A DNA stretch of 6,511 bases. Origin: Gemmatimonadota bacterium (GTDB lineage: Bacteria; ARS69). Both the position numbers and the translations under genes were made by a program. The notes below the pieces were generated by a model. That model made no database searches, was not told the origin of the DNA, and saw only the letters and a program-made list of their open reading frames with translations. Where the stretch lies: the NCBI GenBank assembly GCA_021604925.1, contig BQJX01000166.1, forward strand, positions 1 to 6,511, given 5' to 3'. The number at the start of each line of letters is the position of its first letter. The stretch's first letter is position 1. This document shows, piece after piece, positions 1-5,075 of this stretch.

Positions 1-1587
1 ATCCGCGGCGGAGTCGAAGTGCACGCCCGCGTTGCGCTCGTTCGGAGCGAGGCGCAGCGTGACCGAAGCACGGTTGGTCTTGTCCGCGATCTCGCGATCG
101 AAGTCGCCGGTCTCGGTGGCGCTCCCGGAGATCGTCTCGCGGTACGCGACCTGCGGGTTGCCGGTGCGCGCGTCCACGTGGAACTCGCGGTGGAGCCGTT
201 CCACCAGCACCTGTATGTGCAGCTCGCCCATCCCGGCGATGATCTTCTGGCCGGTGTCCGGGTCGTCCTTCACGGTGAACGTGGGGTCTTCCAGCGCCAG
301 CTCGGCCAGCGCCTTCTCCAGGTCCGCCAGGTCGGCCTGCGTTCGCGGCTCGATCGCCACCGAGATCACGGGATCGGGAAACCGGATCGGTTCCAGCACG
401 ATGGGATCCTCGCGCGTGCACAGCGTGTCCCCGGTCACCGTCCGCTTGGGACCCACGAGCCCCACGATGTCGCCGGCGACCGCCTCGTCCAGCGCCTCCT
501 TGCGGTTGGAACGCATGCGGTAGATGCGGGTCACCCGCTCCTCGATCTCCTGGTCGGGGTTCCACACCTTGGTTCCCTTCCGCAGGCGTCCCGCGTACAC
601 GCGCGCGTAGTAGAGGCGACTGTGCGCCTCGTCGTTCATGACCTTGTAGACCAGCGCGGTGAGGGGGAGGTCCGGATTCGGGTTGCGGGTGACCAGGTCG
701 TCCGAGCCCACGCGAACCCCCTGGACGGCGGGCACGTCCAGCGGGGACGGGAGGTAGTCCACGATCGCGTCCAGGAGGAGTCGCACGCCGCGGTTCTTGA
801 GCGACGTGCCGGACAGGACCGGGTGGATCGCGCCTCCCAGGACCGCCTGGCGCAGCGCCGGCACGATCTCCGCCGCCGCCAGTTCGCCGGTTTCGAGAAA
901 GTGGTCCAGGACCGATTCGTCCGCCGTGGCGGCGGCCTCCACGATGCGCTCGCGCGCCGCGGCCACCAGCGCGTCGTGCTCCGCGGGGATGGGCGCGGTG
1001 GCGGGCTCGTCCGTGTCGCTGTCCTTGTCCCAGCGCAGCAGGCGGTTTCCCAGGAGATCGATCGACTCCAGGTAGCCGTCGTCCTTCCCCACGGGGATCG
1101 TGAGCGGAACGAACGTCCCGCCCAGCTTCTTCTCCAGGTCGGCCAGCGCCCGCTCGAAGTCCGCGCCCAGACGGTCCAGCTTGTTCACGAACACGATCCG
1201 CGGGACCCGGTACTCGGAAGCCTGGTGCCAGACCCGCTCGGATTGCGGCTCCACGCCGCCCACGCCGCAGATCACCACCACGGCCCCGTCCAGGATGCGC
1301 AACGAACGCTGGACCTCGGCCGTGAAATCCACGTGCCCCGGCGTATCCACGATGTTGAGGGTATGGTCCCTCCAGGGGGTGGTGGTCACCGCGGAGGTGA
1401 TGGTGATCCCGCGCTCCCGCTCCTGGTCCATCCAGTCCATGACCGCCGTGCCGTCGTCCACCTGCCCGATCTTGTGGGAGGACCCGGAGAAGAAGAGGAT
1501 CCGCTCGGTCGTGGTGGTCTTGCCCGCATCGATGTGGGCGATGATGCCCAGGTTGCGGAGCGTCCGGAGTTGTTCTTTTTTCCCCAC
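1..1587 (-). CDS. fusA: Translation elongation factor G (EF-G), C-terminal part beyond window edge
   Basis: Ribosomal translocase GTPase of the cytoplasm: it moves tRNA and mRNA after peptide bond formation, and some paralogues act in ribosome recycling. The 529 visible codons show G1 AHIDAGKT (residues 17-24), G2 ERGITITSA (58-66), G3 DTPGH (81-85), G4 NKLD (135-138) and a G5-like SGTSLKN (259-265). Domain II follows at about 305-395, and domain III at about 405-480 with the typical GMGELHIQVL (462-471). Domain IV begins at GNPQVAYRETI (476-486). Typical EF-G is about 700 residues, so roughly a quarter is missing beyond position 1. The GTG start at 1587 is chosen because the conserved N terminus begins there and a strong Shine-Dalgarno lies 5 nt upstream. 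Domain IV is unusual: where classical EF-G has a glycine-rich SGGRGQYGHV-type stretch, this protein has IADKTNRASV (500-509). G4 is NKLDR rather than the common NKMDR. Its upstream neighbour is a divergent transporter operon, not rpsG. The family is certain; whether this is the main EF-G or a paralogue is open. Confidence 0.96.
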   Translation of the reverse strand, partial: MGKKEQLRTLRNLGIIAHIDAGKTTTTERILFFSGSSHKIGQVDDGTAVMDWMDQERERGITITSAVTTTPWRDHTLNIVDTPGHVDFTAEVQRSLRILDGAVVVICGVGGVEPQSERVWHQASEYRVPRIVFVNKLDRLGADFERALADLEKKLGGTFVPLTIPVGKDDGYLESIDLLGNRLLRWDKDSDTDEPATAPIPAEHDALVAAARERIVEAAATADESVLDHFLETGELAAAEIVPALRQAVLGGAIHPVLSGTSLKNRGVRLLLDAIVDYLPSPLDVPAVQGVRVGSDDLVTRNPNPDLPLTALVYKVMNDEAHSRLYYARVYAGRLRKGTKVWNPDQEIEERVTRIYRMRSNRKEALDEAVAGDIVGLVGPKRTVTGDTLCTREDPIVLEPIRFPDPVISVAIEPRTQADLADLEKALAELALEDPTFTVKDDPDTGQKIIAGMGELHIQVLVERLHREFHVDARTGNPQVAYRETISGSATETGDFDREIADKTNRASVTLRLAPNERNAGVHFDSAAD

Positions 1588-1592
1588 GGCGG

Positions 1593-1599
1593 CCTCCTC
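1593..1599 (-). promoter_or_regulatory. Shine-Dalgarno of the EF-G gene
   Basis: On the minus strand the sequence reads GAGGAGG, 5 nt before the GTG at 1587. This strong ribosome binding site fixes the non-ATG start and agrees with the position at which EF-G homology begins. Confidence 0.85.
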
Positions 1600-1630
1600 A
1601 ACCCTGGATCGCAGGCGTCGGCGCTGGGGC

Positions 1631-1659
1631 AAGCTAGCATTGGCGTTCGGACCCGGCAA
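1631..1659 (-). promoter_or_regulatory. Weak candidate promoter for the EF-G gene
   Basis: On the minus strand TTGCCG (1659-1654) and TAGCTT (1636-1631) are separated by 17 bp, which is the right geometry for a housekeeping sigma promoter. Matches to consensus are only 4/6 and 3/6. The position, about 40-70 bp upstream of the GTG start, is plausible because no other gene lies upstream on this strand, so a promoter should be somewhere in 1588-1753. The exact site is a guess. Confidence 0.25.
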
Positions 1660-1686
1660 CTGCCGTCGCGGGGGCCCCGGGCGCGA

Positions 1687-1715
1687 TTGACACCCATCGG
1701 CCCCTTTCCTATGCT
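1687..1715 (+). promoter_or_regulatory. Sigma-70 type promoter of the ABC transporter operon
   Basis: A perfect -35 hexamer TTGACA (1687-1692) is followed by exactly 17 bp and a -10 hexamer TATGCT (1710-1715). The latter matches consensus at 4/6, including the key first T, second A and last T. Transcription would start near 1722, giving a leader of about 30 nt before the GTG at 1754. An 8 bp perfect palindrome CTTCGAAG lies at 1735-1742, inside the predicted leader; it could be an operator half or chance. The site is the only good promoter in the 166 bp divergent gap and is well placed for the operon. Confidence 0.7.
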
Positions 1716-1743
1716 CCGATCCCTTCGCGACCCACTTCGAAGC

Positions 1744-1748
1744 AGGTG
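1744..1748 (+). promoter_or_regulatory. Shine-Dalgarno of the first permease gene
   Basis: AGGTG ends 5 nt before the GTG at 1754. It supports that GTG over the in-frame ATG at 1808 (codon 19), which would remove residues preceding the first membrane helix. Confidence 0.6.
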
Positions 1749-1753
1749 CGCCC

Positions 1754-2734
1754 GTGGCCGACCTCGAGCCGACCAGTCCTCTTCAGCGCGGCAAGTGGGG
1801 CCACGTCATGCCCTACCTGTTTCTCCTGCCGGCCGCGATCATCATCGTGACATTCCGACTGCTGCCGATCCTGTCGGCGCTGGCCGTTTCGTTCTTCGAT
1901 GCGAGCTTCGGCAAGATCCGCGGCTTCGTCGGTCTCGACCAGTACGCAAAGCTGTTCGCGGATCCCGAGTTCTGGAACAGCGCCGTGAACACCGTGTGGT
2001 TCGTGGTGGGAGCCGTGCCGCTCTCGGTGGCCACGTCGCTGTTCTTTGCGCTCCTGTTGCGCAAGGGGATCCGCGGGCTCGGTCTCTACCGCACGATCTA
2101 CTTCCTGCCGGTGGTCACGTCGTTCGTGGCCGTGTCGATGGTGTGGAAGCTCATCTTCCACGTGCGCTTCGGCCTGGCCAACGCGCTCATCGAGAAGATG
2201 GGCGGCAACCCGCTGGAGTGGCTGGAGGAGCCCACGGGCATCTTCGAACTGATGCTGCGGCCGCTCGGCTGGGATCTGCCGACCTGGGCCGAGGGCCCCA
2301 GCCTGGCCCTGATCTGCGTGGTCATCGTGTCCGTCTGGCGCGGCATCGGCTACAACGTGGTCATCTTCCTGGCCGGACTGCAGAACATCCCCGAGCACTA
2401 CTACGAGGCCGCCCGCATCGACGGCGCCGGGCGCGCCGGCATGTTCCGCCACGTGACCTGGCCGCTCCTGACCCCCACCACGTTCTACGTGGTGGTGATG
2501 ACCACGATCCTGTCGTTCCAGGTCTTTGCTCCCATCTACCTGATGACCGGGCCGCCGGTCGGGGGCCCGCTGGGCACGACCAACGTGATCGTCTACTACC
2601 TGTTCGAGAAGGGTTTTGATGCGGGCGGCAACATGGGCTACGCGTCCGCGGTGGCGTTGGTTCTCTTTGCCGTGATCCTGGTGCTCACGCTGTTCCAGCG
2701 CAAGGTCGTGGAGAAGCGGGTGCACTATGCGTAG
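1754..2734 (+). CDS. ABC sugar-type importer permease, MalF/UgpA-like
   Basis: Inner-membrane subunit of a carbohydrate-uptake (CUT1-type) ABC importer; it pairs with the next gene product to form the translocation channel. The 326 residues contain six hydrophobic helices at about 20-45, 80-102, 112-135, 183-207, 239-262 and 290-314. The permease signature that docks onto the ATPase lies in the cytoplasmic loop: EHYYEAARIDGAG (214-226), with EAA at 218-220, and a conserved P at 237 in the VTWPLL stretch. FLAGLQNIP just before the signature (205-213) is typical of UgpA/LacF/MalF relatives. The GTG start is supported by AGGTG 5 nt upstream. The loop between helices 3 and 4 (about 136-182) is predicted periplasmic and seems longer than in common UgpA/LacF proteins, adding an acidic, aromatic stretch around LEWLEEPTG and LPTWAEGP. 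It ends in an 8 bp overlap with the second permease, implying translational coupling. Family assignment is firm; the substrate is not. Confidence 0.93.
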   Translation: MADLEPTSPLQRGKWGHVMPYLFLLPAAIIIVTFRLLPILSALAVSFFDASFGKIRGFVGLDQYAKLFADPEFWNSAVNTVWFVVGAVPLSVATSLFFALLLRKGIRGLGLYRTIYFLPVVTSFVAVSMVWKLIFHVRFGLANALIEKMGGNPLEWLEEPTGIFELMLRPLGWDLPTWAEGPSLALICVVIVSVWRGIGYNVVIFLAGLQNIPEHYYEAARIDGAGRAGMFRHVTWPLLTPTTFYVVVMTTILSFQVFAPIYLMTGPPVGGPLGTTNVIVYYLFEKGFDAGGNMGYASAVALVLFAVILVLTLFQRKVVEKRVHYA

Positions 2735-3578
2735 CGTGTCGCCGGCGTTCCGGCGGAACTGGGCCATCCACCTGATGCTCCTGGCGGGCGCGGTTGCGTT
2801 CGTGGTGCCGTTCTACTGGATGATCAGCACGTCGCTGAAGGGTCCCGAGGACCTCTTCCAGGCGCCGCCCACCTGGTACCCGGAACACCCGCGCGTGGAG
2901 AACTTCTCGGAGGCGTGGAACACCGTTCCGTTTCCGCGCTACTTCTTCAACACGATCTTCGTGGCGGTGTGCATCGTGGCCGGGGTGGTGGTGACCTCCG
3001 GTTTGTCCGCGTTCGCGTTCGCATTCCTGCAGTTCCGGGGCCGCGAGGGGATCTTCAACTCCTTCCTGTCCACCATGATGGTGCCGGAGCCCGTCTACAT
3101 CATCTCCTCGTACATCCTGTTGTACAACCTGCCGGGCGGGGGACGGGATGGCTGGATCAATGACTACTCGGCGCTGATCGTGCCGTGGCTCGCGCACGTG
3201 TTCTCCATCTTCCTGCTGCGCCAGCATTTCCTCTCGTTTCCGAGGGATCTGGTGGACGCGGCGGTCATCGACGGTTGCGGCCCGGTCCGCTTCATCTTCC
3301 AGATCATCCTGCCGCTGTCCAAGGCGGCGCTCACCACCGTCTGCCTGTTCACGTTCATCAACACGTGGAACAGTTTTCTCTGGCCGCTCGTGATGACGAA
3401 CTCGGATTCCATCCGCCCGATCCAGGTCGGACTTGCGTTCTTCGCGCAGGAGCAGGGGACCGAGCACGGCCTCATGATGGCGGCCGCCGTCTTTTCGATC
3501 GCGCCGCTGCTGGTCGTCTACTTCTTCGCGCAGCGGCAGATCATCGAGAGCCTGACCCATACGGGCCTGAAGGGGTGA
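2727..3578 (+). CDS. ABC sugar-type importer permease, MalG/UgpE-like
   Basis: Second inner-membrane channel subunit of the same importer. The 283 residues show six hydrophobic helices at about 13-35, 72-97, 110-134, 148-166, 200-221 and 247-268. The ATPase-docking loop reads DLVDAAVIDGCGP (174-186), a variant of the EAA signature in which the first E is D (D177), as is common in MalG-type subunits, followed by the conserved ILPL at 194-197. The C terminus, QRQIIESLTHTGLKG, is the characteristic end of the MalG/UgpE family. The ATG at 2727 overlaps the stop of the preceding gene, and no strong separate ribosome site is seen, so translation is probably coupled. The stop lies 2 nt before the solute-binding protein start. 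Length is normal for the family (about 270-300). Confidence 0.94.
   Translation: MRSVSPAFRRNWAIHLMLLAGAVAFVVPFYWMISTSLKGPEDLFQAPPTWYPEHPRVENFSEAWNTVPFPRYFFNTIFVAVCIVAGVVVTSGLSAFAFAFLQFRGREGIFNSFLSTMMVPEPVYIISSYILLYNLPGGGRDGWINDYSALIVPWLAHVFSIFLLRQHFLSFPRDLVDAAVIDGCGPVRFIFQIILPLSKAALTTVCLFTFINTWNSFLWPLVMTNSDSIRPIQVGLAFFAQEQGTEHGLMMAAAVFSIAPLLVVYFFAQRQIIESLTHTGLKG
3570..3575 (+). promoter_or_regulatory. Shine-Dalgarno of the solute-binding protein gene
   Basis: AAGGGG lies in the last codons of the MalG-like gene, 5 nt before the ATG at 3581. The TGA of the upstream gene sits in the spacer, so a terminating ribosome ends up at the next start. This selects ATG 3581, although the same frame is open far upstream inside the permease gene. 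Confidence 0.6.
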
Positions 3579-3580
3579 CC

Positions 3581-4870
3581 ATGCGTTTCACGGCTGGAAG
3601 GTTCCGGAGACTCCTGATCACGGGAACGATGCTGGGTGTGCTGGGGTGCGCCGGCGGGGACGGGGAGCGCGATCCGGGTTCGAGTGCCGACCCGATCAAG
3701 TTCTGGCACGCCATGGGAGGTCCGCTGGGCCGATCGCTGGACGGTCTGGTGGACGAGTTCAACGCGGCCGGACACGATCTCGAGAGCGTGTCGATGGGCA
3801 AGTACCAGGCGCTCTCCCAGAAGGTCATGGCCGCGGTGGCCGCGGGGGGACCGCCGGATCTCGCGCAGTGCTACGAGGCGTGGACCGCGAACCTGATCGA
3901 GAACCAGTCGCTCGTACCCTTCGGCCGGTTCCTGGAAGGCGCGTCCCCGGTCCGCGACATGGACGACTTCTACGAGATCTACCTGCGCGGTGCGGAGCAG
4001 GGCGGCGAGATCTGGTCGTTCCCGTTCAACAAGTCCGTGCGCTGCCTCTACTACAACAAGGACATGTTCCGGGAGGCCGGGATCGATCCCGCCCACGGTC
4101 CCCGCACATGGGAGGAGTACCGCGACTACGCACGTCGCCTGACCGTGGACACCGACGGCGACGGCAAGGCGGACCGCTTCGGCCTGGCCAGCCAGATCAC
4201 GGCGTCCATGTTCGAGAACCTGCTCGTGCAGAACGGAGGCACGCTGCTGAACGAGGACGAGTCGGCCGTGTCCTTCGATTCGCCCGAGGGCGTGGAAGCG
4301 CTGGAGTTCATGGCGGATCTGCTCGTGCGCGACGGGTCGGCATTGATCAGTCAGGGCTTCGAGTACCAGAACGAGTTCCTGGCCGGGAAGGTGGCCATGA
4401 TCGAGGGCAGTTCCGTGAGCCTCGCGTTCATCGAGGGCAAGTACGGCTTCGAACTGGGGATCGCGCCGCTGCCGATGGGCAAGATCGATGCGCAACTGGT
4501 CGCCGGAACGGACGTGGTCCTCTTTGCGACCACCCCGGAACGCGAAGCCACCGCCTGGGAGTTCGTGAAGTGGTTCACGGAGACGGAACAGACCGCGCGG
4601 TGGTCGGCCGAGACGGGGTACCTGCCGGTGCGGAAGTCGGCCATGGAGGATCCGGTGATGGTGGCCAAGCTGGAGCGCTATCCCGGACTTCGCGAGGCGT
4701 ACGCCCAGCTGGAGCGAGCGGTGCCGCAGCCGCAGGCCAAGGGGTGGTTTGCCGGTCGAAACGTGCTGGAGCGGGAGGCGATCGAGCCGGTATTGCGGGG
4801 TCGAATGGAGCCCGCGGAAGCCCTGCACGCCGCTGCCAGGAAGGCGAACGCCGAACTGCTCGCCCCGTGA
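3581..4870 (+). CDS. ABC importer solute-binding lipoprotein, UgpB/MalE-like family
   Basis: Extracytoplasmic receptor that captures the solute and delivers it to the two permeases encoded just upstream. The 429 residues begin with a lipoprotein signal: basic MRFTAGRFRR, a hydrophobic stretch, and a lipobox VLGC with the lipidated cysteine at C23 and A at +2. The mature protein has hallmarks of family 1 binding proteins: IKFWHAMGG (39-47), LYYNKDMFREAG (156-167), the acidic DTDGDGKADRFGL (190-202) resembling a calcium-binding loop, GTDVVLF (309-315), TAWEFVKWFT (324-333) and GYLPVR (346-351). Length fits the family (about 420-440). Automatic annotation may call this glycerol-3-phosphate binding protein, but such calls are broad; sugars and oligosaccharides are equally possible. 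It is the third gene of the operon, whereas the binding protein is more often first. The frame remains open upstream into the permease, but the lipobox and ribosome site fix the start. Confidence 0.93.
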   Translation: MRFTAGRFRRLLITGTMLGVLGCAGGDGERDPGSSADPIKFWHAMGGPLGRSLDGLVDEFNAAGHDLESVSMGKYQALSQKVMAAVAAGGPPDLAQCYEAWTANLIENQSLVPFGRFLEGASPVRDMDDFYEIYLRGAEQGGEIWSFPFNKSVRCLYYNKDMFREAGIDPAHGPRTWEEYRDYARRLTVDTDGDGKADRFGLASQITASMFENLLVQNGGTLLNEDESAVSFDSPEGVEALEFMADLLVRDGSALISQGFEYQNEFLAGKVAMIEGSSVSLAFIEGKYGFELGIAPLPMGKIDAQLVAGTDVVLFATTPEREATAWEFVKWFTETEQTARWSAETGYLPVRKSAMEDPVMVAKLERYPGLREAYAQLERAVPQPQAKGWFAGRNVLEREAIEPVLRGRMEPAEALHAAARKANAELLAP

Positions 4871-4896
4871 TCCGGATTCTAACCGGTGCGCGCTAT

Positions 4897-4942
4897 CGCA
4901 TTGGGAATGCGCACGTTCCGAGTCGCGTCGAAAGTCGCGACT
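4897..4942 (+). terminator. Tandem hairpins after the ABC operon, possible terminator
   Basis: Beginning 27 nt after the operon's last stop codon are two perfect hairpins. The first has stem CGCATT (4897-4902) and AATGCG (4906-4911) with a GGG loop. The second has stem AGTCGCG (4921-4927) and CGCGACT (4936-4942) with an 8 nt loop. A competing pairing, GTGCGC (4886-4891) with GCGCAC (4909-4914), overlaps the first. No U-tract follows, so this is not a classical intrinsic terminator. It could be a U-less terminator, a 3'-end stabilising structure or a regulatory element. Confidence 0.4.
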
Positions 4943-4953
4943 TCCAGTGTCAG

Positions 4954-4980
4954 TTGACTTCACCGAATGGCCATGATAAA
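4954..4980 (+). promoter_or_regulatory. Candidate promoter for the secreted lamin-tail protein gene
   Basis: TTGACT (4954-4959, 5/6 to consensus) is followed after 15 bp by GATAAA (4975-4980, 4/6). The spacer is shorter than the ideal 17, which lowers confidence, but this is the most AT-rich spot in the gap and lies just after the possible terminator. The leader before GTG 5076 would be about 90 nt. Confidence 0.4.
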
Positions 4981-4988
4981 CGGGTCTG

Positions 4989-5006
4989 CTCGGCTGACGC
5001 GCCGAG
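4989..5006 (+). other. Hairpin in the predicted leader
   Basis: CTCGGC (4989-4994) and GCCGAG (5001-5006) form a perfect 6 bp GC-rich stem around a 6 nt loop. It lies close to the start of the predicted transcript from the 4954-4980 promoter. It may protect the 5' end or be incidental in such GC-rich DNA. No known riboswitch family was recognised in the rest of the leader (5007-5064). Confidence 0.35.
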
Positions 5007-5064
5007 TGGCCCTTTGAGCGTGCCGTTTCCCGGTCCGCGGGCGCAAACCTACCAACGGGATCCC

Positions 5065-5069
5065 GGGAG
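5065..5069 (+). promoter_or_regulatory. Shine-Dalgarno deciding the GTG start at 5076
   Basis: GGGAG ends 6 nt before the GTG at 5076. The in-frame ATG at 5094 has no ribosome site at proper distance and would remove the arginine that gives the signal peptide its positive N-region. The site's first base is also the last base of a perfect palindrome CGGGATCCCG (5056-5065). Confidence 0.65.
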
Positions 5070-5075
5070 TGCCGC

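Noticed and set aside
1670..1680. G/C-run palindrome GGGGCCCC in the divergent gap
   Set aside because: Short self-complementary runs are expected by chance at this base composition, and it is not paired with a U-tract or a second operator-like copy.
1711..1713. ATG as possible start of the first permease
   Set aside because: It is out of frame with the permease and lies within the -10 element of the promoter.
19..2619. 866-codon plus-strand open frame across the EF-G gene and into the permease
   Set aside because: It is antisense to the conserved EF-G and out of frame with the permease. Its product is rich in R, H, G and V with no domain, as expected for a shadow frame in GC-rich DNA.
1709..2767. 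352-codon minus-strand open frame opposite the first permease
   Set aside because: The product is highly charged and repetitive in D, H, R and Q with no domain, and lies wholly antisense to a clear six-helix permease.
5041..5075. GCAAACC in the leader, resembling the start of a c-di-GMP-I (GEMM) riboswitch
   Set aside because: The second conserved GCAAAG-type segment and the tetraloop-receptor arrangement are absent, and too little leader remains before the start codon.
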